In this document: positions 45,816 through 53,885 of the stretch, in pieces
How positions within the stretch are numbered: position 1 is the stretch's first letter
Layout of the letters: every line of letters starts with the position of its first letter
Assembly: GCA_018268755.1 (NCBI GenBank)
Contig: JAFDVW010000011.1
Coordinates: 86,343-150,342, forward strand
DNA from: Acidobacteriota bacterium
GTDB taxonomy: Bacteria > Acidobacteriota > Terriglobia > Terriglobales > Acidobacteriaceae
Direction of reading: 5' to 3'
Length of the DNA: 64,000 bases
Notes under the pieces: model-generated
What the model was told of the DNA's origin: nothing
The model's input: only the letters and a program-made list of their open reading frames with translations
Database searches by the model: none
Program-made: the position numbers and the translations under genes

Positions 45816-48173
45816 TTGAAAGTAATAAATGGCATTTTTATGCGGCAATTTTTGCGAACCGCCCCTCTGGGCTGGTGGGCCGGAACTCTGCTTTTCAGTC
45901 TGGTGTTCTTATCTTCTATTATGGGGGCCCAAACTGCGGCCCCGGCTCCTGCGGATGGCAAGAAGATATTCTCCACCCAGTGCGGAATTTGTCACGGGGC
46001 TGATGCGCGGGGCGGCGAGTACGGACCGGCCTTGGCTGGGAACAATGATTTAAGAGGAAGACCAGTTACCTGGATTCGTGACACCATCCGCAACGGAATC
46101 CCCGCCGCCGGCATGCCCGCATTTCCACTCAACGCTCAGGATCTGGACGCTCTTGCTGCATTTGTTCACTCCCTGAATGCACCTGCCGGCAAAGTTACAC
46201 CTGCGGGGGACCGCGCCGCCGGCGAGCAGTATTTTTCGGGGAAGGGGCGGTGCAGCACTTGTCACATGGTGTGGGGCAGCGGATCGCCGGTTGGCCCCGA
46301 TCTTTCGGATGTCGCCAGCCATCTGAGCCTCCCTGAGATACGTGAGTCCCTGTTACAGCCCAGCGCAAAAATTACCCCCGGATACGGGTCCGTGACGGTT
46401 CAGCTGCGGAATGGCGAAACGCTGCGGGGGTTTGCGCGAAGCCGGACCAACTTTCAGATTGTTCTCCAGGATTTGCAGGGGCAGTTGCATATGTTGCCGC
46501 AGGAGGAGATTGCGAGCATCACCGAGCCCAAGGAATCAGCAATGCCGGCGATGAGCGCCACCCCGGAAGAGATTGAGAATCTGATTGCCTACTTGAGCGG
46601 CCTGAACGGAGAAGTTGCAAAGAAGAAGGGCAGCGAACCTGATGCAAAAGATTTTTTGCGGATTCTGCAGGCGGCCCCGGGCAATTGGCTTACCTACAAT
46701 GGCAACCTGAGCGGCAACCGCTACAGCGAGCTGAAAATGATCAACACTGCGAACGTGCAGCAGTTGACGCTCAAATGGATTTACACCGTGCCGTTGTGGC
46801 AGCAGTATTATCCCAACACTTCCTATTACAAAGAGAACCTCAGTTACTTCGGTCTGGAAACGGTGCCGTTGGAGGCCGATGGCGTTCTTTACGCAACCGG
46901 TCCGCAACAGGCGTATGCCCTGGATGCAAAGACCGGCCAGCAGATTTGGAAATATTCGCGGCCCATGCCGCCGGGTCTGGTGGGCGATCCGTCGCTCGGT
47001 ACCAATCGCGGACCGGCCCTTCTCGGTGACAAGTTATTCATGGTCACCGGCGATGCCCATATGATTGCGCTGAATCGCACCACGGGGGCGCTGGTTTGGG
47101 AAACCGTCATGCCGGAAAAGCCCATGCACTATGGCGCGACGGTGGCCCCACTTGTCGTGAAAGACATGGTGATTGGCGGAGTAGCGGGTGGGGATTGGGG
47201 CATCCGCGGCTTTCTTGCGGCCTATCGCGTTTCCGATGGCAAATTGATGTGGCGGCGCTGGACCGTCCCCGACAAAAATGACCCAGAAGCCAAGACTTGG
47301 GGGGGCAATCCTCCCGAGACCGGCGGCGCCGCCACCTGGGTTACCGGCTCATACGATGCCGAAACCGATACGCTCTTCTGGACCACCGGTAATCCCTATC
47401 CGGACTCTGACAACAGCGAACGCCCAGGAGACAACCTCTACGCCAACTGCATTCTTGCCCTGGATCCTGCCACCGGCAAAATCAAATGGTTCTATCAGGT
47501 ATCGCCGGAAGACGTTCACGACTGGGATGCCAATGCGCCAGCGGTTCTTGTGAACACCGATTTCCAGGGAAAGCCGCGCAAGCTTCTGCTGTATGCCAAC
47601 AAGAACGGTTTCTTTTATGTCTTTGACCGGACCGACGGGCATCTTCTGGTGGCCAAGCCGATCGTCAAAATCAATTGGGCCAGCGGAATTGGCCCGGATG
47701 GCCGTCCCCAGCGTTTAGCGGAGAACGGAGTGTTGTGCCCGGAAGCAGGCACAAATTGGGGCGGCACGGCTTTTAGCCCCACGACGCAATGGTATTACCT
47801 GATTGCACATGAGAAGTGCGATGTGGATTTCTCCGCGGTGGATTCCCGGAAAAAGCAGATCGAAATCCCGGAAGACAGGAAGTACCTGCAAGCCATGAAC
47901 ATCCAGGATGGCACGATCGCGTGGAGAATTCCTCTGTTTGGGGACGCGGATGGCAAACGGAACGGCGGAATTCTGGCCACGGCAGGCGGGCTTTTGTTCT
48001 ACGGGGACCCCAGCGGCAACGTGGTGGCTGCCGACGCGCAGAACGGCCAACCGCTCTGGCATTTCCCCACCAATGGAGAGAACAAGACTTCTCCTATTAC
48101 CTACACCATCGACGGCAAGCAGTACGTCGTTCTGGCGGTGGGACCGAACCTGCTGGCCTTTGGCCTGCAATAG
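45816..48173 (+). CDS. PQQ-dependent dehydrogenase with N-terminal haem domains
   Basis: About 785 residues. TTG 45816 has AGGAAG (45805-45810) 5 nt ahead; ATG 45840 is the alternative and lacks a site. After the signal peptide come a class I cytochrome c (CGICHGADARGGEYGPAL, residues about 55-120) and a second haem domain (CSTCHMVWGSGSPVGPDLSD with NGETLRGF), the latter of the type seen in planctomycete and acidobacterial haem-binding proteins. The quinoprotein propeller follows (NWLTYNGNLSGNRYSELKMI, WTTGNPYPDSDN, VHDWDANAPAVLV). It has two C-x-x-C-H haems at the opposite end from the 39833 gene. It heads a run with a Tat-exported isomerase-like gene 11 nt later and an enolase-type gene. 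Confidence 0.87.
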   Translation: MKVINGIFMRQFLRTAPLGWWAGTLLFSLVFLSSIMGAQTAAPAPADGKKIFSTQCGICHGADARGGEYGPALAGNNDLRGRPVTWIRDTIRNGIPAAGMPAFPLNAQDLDALAAFVHSLNAPAGKVTPAGDRAAGEQYFSGKGRCSTCHMVWGSGSPVGPDLSDVASHLSLPEIRESLLQPSAKITPGYGSVTVQLRNGETLRGFARSRTNFQIVLQDLQGQLHMLPQEEIASITEPKESAMPAMSATPEEIENLIAYLSGLNGEVAKKKGSEPDAKDFLRILQAAPGNWLTYNGNLSGNRYSELKMINTANVQQLTLKWIYTVPLWQQYYPNTSYYKENLSYFGLETVPLEADGVLYATGPQQAYALDAKTGQQIWKYSRPMPPGLVGDPSLGTNRGPALLGDKLFMVTGDAHMIALNRTTGALVWETVMPEKPMHYGATVAPLVVKDMVIGGVAGGDWGIRGFLAAYRVSDGKLMWRRWTVPDKNDPEAKTWGGNPPETGGAATWVTGSYDAETDTLFWTTGNPYPDSDNSERPGDNLYANCILALDPATGKIKWFYQVSPEDVHDWDANAPAVLVNTDFQGKPRKLLLYANKNGFFYVFDRTDGHLLVAKPIVKINWASGIGPDGRPQRLAENGVLCPEAGTNWGGTAFSPTTQWYYLIAHEKCDVDFSAVDSRKKQIEIPEDRKYLQAMNIQDGTIAWRIPLFGDADGKRNGGILATAGGLLFYGDPSGNVVAADAQNGQPLWHFPTNGENKTSPITYTIDGKQYVVLAVGPNLLAFGLQ

Positions 48174-48184
48174 AGGAGGGAGCA

Positions 48185-49162
48185 ATGACGAAAGCATTTT
48201 CCAGGCGCGAATTTTTCCAGGTGTCCTCGGCTGCCGCAATTGCCGGGGCGGCTTTGTCCGCTTTGCCCGCAGCCGCCGCCGAAGTGCAAGGCCAAGGCTC
48301 ATTTCGAGGCCCACTCTGTCTTTTTTCCAAGGCGGTGCCCCAACTCAACTGGCATGAGCTGGCCCAAGCCGCCAAAGAGGCTGGGTTTGCTGGAGTGGAC
48401 CTGACGGTTCGGGGCGATGGACATGTGCTGCCGCAAAACGCGGTGCGCGATCTGCCCAAGGCAGTCGAGGCCATTCGCGCTCAAGGTCTGGAAGTGCCGA
48501 TGATCACCACCGAGTTGGTGGAGGCGAATGATCCCACCGCGGAGCCCATTCTGCAGACCGCCAAACAGCTCGGCATCCCTTTCGCCAAGACAGGCTACTA
48601 CCACTACAAAATGGAAAATGTCTGGAAGGAGCGCAACCAAGCCGGCGAAAAGTTGCGCGGCTTGGTCGCCCTGGCGGCGAAGCATGAAATCCAGCTCGGA
48701 TATCACAATCATGCCCACTACATCGGCGCAGCAATCTGGGACATAGGGGAAATCATTGAGAAGCTGGATTCGCGTTGGTGCGGCTTCTATTTCGACCTAG
48801 GCCATAGCGCCACCGATGGCGGCCAGGGCGCGTGGGAGATTGCCACCAACCTGGTGATTCCTCGTTTAAAGATGGTGGCGGTGAAGGATTTTTACTGGAA
48901 GGAAATGCCTGCGCGCCGCCTGGAGGCGCGTACCTGTCCCATGGGGAAAGGATTTGTTCCGTGGAGTGACTTTCTGCAGACCCTGGCGAAGTCCGATTTT
49001 CACGGACCGGTCTCTTTGCATGACGAATATGAGATTCCCGGAATTGCCGATGAACAGGGCCGGGCGCTTTCGCGGGCGGCTGTTCCTGCCGTCATGCAGG
49101 CGGCGCAGGAAAATCTGCAGTACCTGAAGTCCTTGTTTCGGGCCGCATACAGCCACGCTTAA
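48185..49162 (+). CDS. Tat-exported sugar phosphate isomerase/epimerase-like (xylose-isomerase-like barrel) protein
   Basis: 325 residues from ATG 48185, preceded by GAGGAGGGAGC. The leader is twin-arginine (FSRREFFQVSSAAAIAGAA). The AP-endonuclease-2/xylose-isomerase-like barrel shows AGFAGVDLTVRGDGH, IQLGYHNHAHYIG, WCGFYFDLGHS and MVAVKDFYW; the His, Asp and Lys-Asp positions are those used for metal and substrate in the family. Members of this barrel usually work in the cytosol, so an exported copy next to a quinoprotein suggests it acts on a periplasmic sugar or keto-sugar. The exact reaction (epimerase, isomerase or lyase) is unknown. Confidence 0.8.
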   Translation: MTKAFSRREFFQVSSAAAIAGAALSALPAAAAEVQGQGSFRGPLCLFSKAVPQLNWHELAQAAKEAGFAGVDLTVRGDGHVLPQNAVRDLPKAVEAIRAQGLEVPMITTELVEANDPTAEPILQTAKQLGIPFAKTGYYHYKMENVWKERNQAGEKLRGLVALAAKHEIQLGYHNHAHYIGAAIWDIGEIIEKLDSRWCGFYFDLGHSATDGGQGAWEIATNLVIPRLKMVAVKDFYWKEMPARRLEARTCPMGKGFVPWSDFLQTLAKSDFHGPVSLHDEYEIPGIADEQGRALSRAAVPAVMQAAQENLQYLKSLFRAAYSHA

Positions 49163-49197
49163 GAACACGAACCAGCACCGGCCGAGCGAAGGGAAAC

Positions 49198-50664
49198 ATG
49201 GCGACGGATCTCTGCAAAACGACACGACGGAAATTCTTGAAGGCCGCCTCCACGGGCGTTCTAGCGGTTCCTTCCTTGACCAGGGGACTCATGACAGCTA
49301 AATCCAAACGCAAATCCACCGATATCCGTGTCAAAGAAATTACTTTTGGCTACGAAGATTTCCCCTATCGCACACCTTACGAGTTCGGCAATCGCAGCGT
49401 CGACCGCGTCACCCTTCTCAATGTGCATTGCACGGTAGAAACGGGCAACGGCCACCTTGCCAAAGGATTTGGTTCCATGCCCATGGGCAACATGTGGGCG
49501 TTTCCTTCCAAAAAACTTTCCTATGACACCACGCTGTCTGCCATGAAGCGGCTGGCGGAACGTATCCAGAAAATTACCGCCGGCTATACCGAAGCTGGAC
49601 ACCCCATTGATATTAATTTCACGCTGGAGCCTGAATATCTCAAGGCCGCGGTCGACGTCGCGGAGGAGATGCATCTTGGGCAGCCCATCCCCAAACTCTG
49701 CACCTTGGTCACGGCGAGTCCGTTTGACGCGGCCATCCATGATGCTTTTGGCAAGGTCCATCATCTCAGTTGTTATAGGACCTATGGCCCGGAATTCATG
49801 ACCTACGACCTGGGTCACTACTTATCGCCCGAGTTTACGGGCAAGTTTCCCAGCCAGTATCTGTCGCCGATTCCCAAACCCTGGTTATGGTGCAATCACT
49901 CGGTGAGCGCGATTGATCCGATTGAAGAATCGGACATCAAAAAGCGTTTTCAAGACGGCCTCCCTAATTCCCTCGCGGAATGGATTGTCGCCGACGGGCT
50001 CACTCATTTAAAGATAAAACTCGAGGGCAATAATCTCGAATCCGATGTGTCCAGAGTGTTGCAAATTGACCGGGTCGCGGCGAAGGTCGAGGCGGGCCGC
50101 GGGGTCCACGAATGGTATTACTCGCTGGACTTCAACGAACAGTGTCCCAACGTGGATTATCTGCTGAACTTTATCGACCGCATCAAGCAGGGGTCTCCCC
50201 AGAGCTTTAGTCGCATCACTTTCATTGAGCAGCCGACGCGTCGGGATCTCGAGGTTAAGCCCGAGCAAATGTTGTTTGAGGCCTCCAAGCTCAAGCCTGT
50301 GGTGATGGACGAGTCCCTGACCGGCTATGATGCGATTCTGGTCGGCCGGAAGATCGGTTATACCGGGGTTGCACTGAAGGCGTGCAAGGGCCAGAGCCAG
50401 TCTGTGCTTTTGAACGCTGCCGCGCAGGAATTCAAAATGTACCTGACCGTCCAGGACCTGACCTGCCCAGGGGCCTCGCTCATTCAGTCCGCGGGAATTG
50501 CCGCGCACGTCCCCCCGATCGACACCATCGAATCCAACGGTCGCGAATATGTTCCCACCGCCAACCGGGCATGGTTGCCGAAATTCTCCGGGTTGTTTGA
50601 AGTTCGGGACGGAAAGCTGCATACCGCCAATCTCAACGGGCCGGGGCTTGGCGCAGTTTCCTAG
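49198..50664 (+). CDS. Tat-exported enolase-superfamily (mandelate racemase/muconate lactonizing-like) enzyme
   Basis: 488 residues. A twin-arginine leader (TTRRKFLKAASTGVLAVPS) is followed by an N-terminal capping domain and a barrel. Visible catalytic residues are K-x-K in HLKIKLEGN, Asp in YSLDFNEQ, Glu in FIEQPTRRD, the Asp-Glu of VVMDESLTG and Lys in VALKACKGQ. That is the complete set of metal ligands and the Lys-Lys base pair of the muconate-lactonizing-like subgroup. Such enzymes dehydrate sugar acids, racemise or cycloisomerise. It is unusually long (most are 360-420) and exported. The gene is 35 nt after the isomerase-like gene and ends in a strong terminator hairpin. Confidence 0.8.
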   Translation: MATDLCKTTRRKFLKAASTGVLAVPSLTRGLMTAKSKRKSTDIRVKEITFGYEDFPYRTPYEFGNRSVDRVTLLNVHCTVETGNGHLAKGFGSMPMGNMWAFPSKKLSYDTTLSAMKRLAERIQKITAGYTEAGHPIDINFTLEPEYLKAAVDVAEEMHLGQPIPKLCTLVTASPFDAAIHDAFGKVHHLSCYRTYGPEFMTYDLGHYLSPEFTGKFPSQYLSPIPKPWLWCNHSVSAIDPIEESDIKKRFQDGLPNSLAEWIVADGLTHLKIKLEGNNLESDVSRVLQIDRVAAKVEAGRGVHEWYYSLDFNEQCPNVDYLLNFIDRIKQGSPQSFSRITFIEQPTRRDLEVKPEQMLFEASKLKPVVMDESLTGYDAILVGRKIGYTGVALKACKGQSQSVLLNAAAQEFKMYLTVQDLTCPGASLIQSAGIAAHVPPIDTIESNGREYVPTANRAWLPKFSGLFEVRDGKLHTANLNGPGLGAVS

Positions 50665-50689
50665 ACGGAGGACGATCTGAAAGAAAGGA

Positions 50690-50725
50690 AGGTCCTTGGG
50701 CGTCGTCCCAAGGACCTATTTGTTT
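50690..50725 (+). terminator. Terminator between the enolase-type gene and the DegT gene
   Basis: A perfect 11-bp stem (AGGTCCTTGGG at 50690-50700 with its complement at 50707-50717), a 6-nt loop and the tail ATTTGTTT. The run of T is on the + strand side, so it mainly ends the 45816-50664 unit; the convergent DegT gene may also use the hairpin. Confidence 0.8.
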
Positions 50726-52055
50726 AGGCGAGAATGGCTTTGTAGACCTTCTCGAAGGCGCGAATAATGTCATCTTCATCGCGTTGGGTCAATGCTGAAG
50801 GGACCGCCAGAACGATAGTGCGTTCGAACAGGCTGTCAGCCGCAGGGCAGGTGCCTTTCTCATACTGAAAAGTGGAGCCTGCATTTTCGCTCAGTTTCCA
50901 TGGAGAATGGCGGACGTCGATGCTGGTGCGCTTTACCAGGCTGGCGATGTTGTAATAAAGATGGAGTCCCCACTCGGTCATCATGATATTCGACAGGCCC
51001 TGGGGGTAAGTGACGATTCCTTCAGCGCGCAAAGCCTGATTGACCCGCTGAGCGGTGTTGGCGTCGGCATAGGTGGTCAGCAGAAAAGAACTCGTGTCGC
51101 CTTCCGGATCTACGATTCTGCGCAGCTGGATTTTGGGGAGGGCCTCCAGGGCTTTGCGAATACGATATTTGCTGCGCCGCATGCTGCCGACGATCTGGGG
51201 AAGCTTCTTCAACTGCACCCGCAGAACGGACCCGCGAATTTCATCCAGCCGGCAGCCGTGGCCCCAAAGGCAGAGATCCGGGTCGCTCATGTTGAGGCGT
51301 CCCTTTTCGTCGCGCACATATCCCAGGTCATGGCAGGCGAAGGCCCTTTGATAGAGCTTGCGATCGTTGGTCACGACACAGCCGCCGTCCCCGGAAGTCA
51401 TGTTTTTGTTCATCTGGAAGCTGAAGGTCGCGATGTCGCCAAACGTCCCCACTTTCTTTCCGCCCACCGAACCTCCTACACATTGGGCGCAGTCTTCCAG
51501 AAGAAACAGCTTGTGCCGCCGGGCAACTTCCTGGATGGCCTTAATGTCCGCGGGAGCGCCGCTCATGTGTACGACGATGATGCCGGCGGTCCGGCTGGTG
51601 ATCTTAGACTCCAGAACTTTGGGATCGATACAGAAGGTATCGTCAATGTCTGCCAGCACAGGAATGGCACCGCGATTGACCACTGCGGCTACGACCGAGA
51701 CCCACATGTAGGCCGGCACAATGACCTCTTGTCCGGGGCCGACGCCCAGCGCCGACAAGGCCACCTGCAAGGCGCCGGTGCCGCTGCTGACCGCGAGCAC
51801 ATGCGATACGCCTAGAAACTTGGCGAACTCCGCTTCAAAATTCTCCACCTCTTTTTGCAGGTCCAGGCCGTAGTAACGGAACAAAGACCGGCTCTTTACC
51901 ACTCTCCCGACGGCTGTGGCTTCTTCGTCATTCATGTGGTGAACGCCGGGAAATTCCAGAGGCAAGGGTTCGCTTCGTACCGGGGTGCCACCGTCTATCG
52001 CCAACTGGTCGTTGGCTTCCTTGCCCTCATGAACCGCCGTCTTGCCGTCTTGCAT
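50724..52055 (-). CDS. DegT/DnrJ/EryC1/StrS-family PLP-dependent aminotransferase
   Basis: 443 residues from ATG 52055, preceded by AAGGAG. The fold I aminotransferase motifs are visible: VSSGTGALQVALSAL (phosphate-binding loop), VIVPAYMW, LLEDCAQCVGGSVGGKKVGTFGD with the PLP-binding Asp, and SFQMNKNMTSGDGGCVVT with the Schiff-base Lys. The family makes amino sugars from keto sugars or dehydrates and reduces keto sugars. Its presence in a catabolic rather than a nucleotide-sugar region suggests it acts on a keto-sugar or keto-inositol. It has its own strong promoter at 52204-52232. Confidence 0.88.
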   Translation of the reverse strand: MQDGKTAVHEGKEANDQLAIDGGTPVRSEPLPLEFPGVHHMNDEEATAVGRVVKSRSLFRYYGLDLQKEVENFEAEFAKFLGVSHVLAVSSGTGALQVALSALGVGPGQEVIVPAYMWVSVVAAVVNRGAIPVLADIDDTFCIDPKVLESKITSRTAGIIVVHMSGAPADIKAIQEVARRHKLFLLEDCAQCVGGSVGGKKVGTFGDIATFSFQMNKNMTSGDGGCVVTNDRKLYQRAFACHDLGYVRDEKGRLNMSDPDLCLWGHGCRLDEIRGSVLRVQLKKLPQIVGSMRRSKYRIRKALEALPKIQLRRIVDPEGDTSSFLLTTYADANTAQRVNQALRAEGIVTYPQGLSNIMMTEWGLHLYYNIASLVKRTSIDVRHSPWKLSENAGSTFQYEKGTCPAADSLFERTIVLAVPSALTQRDEDDIIRAFEKVYKAILA

Positions 52056-52203
52056 GCAAAACTCCTTCGTAGACCCTTTTCTGGGTAAACCAAGCAGCAA
52101 TGGGAAGGGGGCTCGCTGGCCTTAACGGGCCAGGGAATCCATTTTGGAGCTTTTCCGGGAACCAGCCGCCCTCGGATGCTGCTTAAACTGATGAACGCAA
52201 ACA

Positions 52204-52262
52204 TATATATCTAGTTTTCGGGGCTTAGTCAACGATATTAATTCTTTAAAGAAATATTAAAT
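52204..52262 (-). promoter_or_regulatory. Strong promoter and upstream dyad of the DegT gene; 52056-52443 gap
   Basis: On the - strand, TTGACT (52232-52227), 17 nt, TATATA (52209-52204). Upstream is TTCTTTAAAGAA (52242-52253, a perfect 12-bp palindrome) continuing into GAAATATTAAAT. Reading the gene strand, AAGAA lies 9 nt before the -35 box, as at GH3 (10 nt) and TonB receptor 2 (8 nt). The leader is about 150 nt. The rest of the gap holds only a GC-rich hairpin near 52400. Confidence 0.7.
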
Positions 52263-52386
52263 CGAGATAATGCCATTCTCGTGATTAGTTTAACCCATTA
52301 GAAAATAAGATGTTCGTGGGGCCTTTGCCGAGAGGGAACCGATAGGAGGGTTTTTGAGAGGGCTCGTTTGAGGGGCGGGTGATATC

Positions 52387-52418
52387 GCAGGAGGACCAGG
52401 CTGCGCCGGCCCTCCTGC
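52387..52418 (-). terminator. Hairpin downstream of the ceramidase-like gene
   Basis: An 8-bp perfect stem (GCAGGAGG at 52387-52394 with CCTCCTGC at 52411-52418) and a 16-nt loop, about 25 nt past the - strand stop at 52444. No T run follows, so it is at best a weak or Rho-assisted terminator or an mRNA end-protecting structure. Confidence 0.35.
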
Positions 52419-52443
52419 ATCAACGTGGAGAGTTATGCCGAGG

Positions 52444-53817
52444 CTAGCGCAGGTCCTTCCACTGAGCTCCTGGGGCATCGTGAAGATGGCCCAGCATTTT
52501 TTCGGTGTCGATGAGAGCATGATTCACAATCTGCTCACCCGCTCCTACCTCGACCCAGGTAGTTGCGCTGGTCGCGCCATATCCGCCTTCAGAAGCTGCC
52601 CGGATAGTGGGGAAGTACCCGTAATATCCGTTGGTATAGCCCAGGAAGAAGCAGCTCTGCGCCGGGCATTCCGAGCGCCAGGTTCTCTGGAACTGCAGGA
52701 AGGGCTCGCCGGGCATGCCCATAATGGCAATCTTCTTATTCAACAAAGCGGTGGTAACCGGAAGCTGCATGGTCGCCTGAATCGGGGGGGAGAACAGGTC
52801 GAAGGCTTGTGGGCTGATCTCCTGAAGGACAGCTTCCCGGAACTTGTCGGCGTTCCAGCGCAGAGGGAAGGCGACGGTTTCTTCCGTGAAGTCGATGGAA
52901 GCATTCGCCTCGTCCGCAGTCTGGATCTGTTTTGCCGCAGCCACGACCGCTTTTCCCAGGGTTTCACCTGACCAGTCGCGGCGGCTCACTGCATCCTGCG
53001 TGATAGGAGTGGTGGCGTCATACACGTTGATGTCGCCCGCGCCCCCCTGCACGAAAAATGCCAGCGGCTTTCCGTCGAACGCCTGTTCCACCACCTTGCA
53101 CATGACGCCGGGGAAGTCGGCGGAGAAGCGCAGGTTGTCATTGCCGAAGATCACAGGGTGGGTTGCGTAGTTCGCCAAGATGGCCAAGGGCTCGCCATTC
53201 AGACGGTCAATGCGCAACAGGGCGATGGTTGCGTCCACCGGCCACGTAGGAATCCTCTGGGGATTCTGCCAGATCATGGTGACGGACCCATCGGATTCAA
53301 CACGCCGCCGGTTGTAGCCGATAAACGCTTCTCCGTATCCGACTCCCAGGCGGACGGGGACCACGTTGTGAGCGGCGTCGCGGACGGCGTCTGCGATCTT
53401 GCGCAGAGCCTCTGTTTCCCATGCGGGGGTGCCTTTGGGATACTCATCCAGGATGACTGGCCCGGCGTGCGTGTGGGTTGCTTGTACGATCAGGCCGCCG
53501 ATTCCGCTGTTCGCTTTCACGGCTTTCTGCAGGTTGGCGAGTGATGTCGGCCCAAACGTGCGTCCCAAATCCAGGTCTACATACGCGATACGTTGCTCCC
53601 CTGCTTCCAGGACCAGAACACGAGCGAAGAGGGGATCCAGAATCCCTTGCGCCCCCTGGACCCGGTCAAAATAGCCCCACATGTGGTACCCGAGAGGGGG
53701 TGTGATATCTACTTTGGCCACACCCGCTTTCATGGTTTCCGCAGGGGCGGAGTAGCCCGCAGCCAGCAGAAGAATGAAACATGCCAGATGACTTGCGCTG
53801 AATCGGTGTCTTTTCAC
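52444..53817 (-). CDS. Exported neutral/alkaline ceramidase-like protein (N-terminal domain type)
   Basis: 457 residues from GTG 53817, set by AAGGAG 6 nt ahead; the longer frame to 53979 has no site and no signal. Signal peptide HLACFILLLAAGYSAPAE. The mature protein opens AGVAKVDITPPLGYHMWGY, with VQATHTHAGPV (zinc-ligand His pair) and NYATHPV, all typical of the neutral ceramidase N-terminal domain. It lacks the C-terminal domain of true ceramidases (about 670 residues). Proteins of this short type are frequent in polysaccharide loci and have no proven ceramidase activity, so I infer an exported zinc hydrolase of unknown amide or ester. It is 68 nt downstream of GH3 on the same strand. Confidence 0.8.
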   Translation of the reverse strand: MKRHRFSASHLACFILLLAAGYSAPAETMKAGVAKVDITPPLGYHMWGYFDRVQGAQGILDPLFARVLVLEAGEQRIAYVDLDLGRTFGPTSLANLQKAVKANSGIGGLIVQATHTHAGPVILDEYPKGTPAWETEALRKIADAVRDAAHNVVPVRLGVGYGEAFIGYNRRRVESDGSVTMIWQNPQRIPTWPVDATIALLRIDRLNGEPLAILANYATHPVIFGNDNLRFSADFPGVMCKVVEQAFDGKPLAFFVQGGAGDINVYDATTPITQDAVSRRDWSGETLGKAVVAAAKQIQTADEANASIDFTEETVAFPLRWNADKFREAVLQEISPQAFDLFSPPIQATMQLPVTTALLNKKIAIMGMPGEPFLQFQRTWRSECPAQSCFFLGYTNGYYGYFPTIRAASEGGYGATSATTWVEVGAGEQIVNHALIDTEKMLGHLHDAPGAQWKDLR

Positions 53818-53885
53818 GAACCACTCCTTGCCATTTTGAAAAATATCGTCTCGGTTTCTCGCAGGCCGTATCCCGGCCTGCATCA

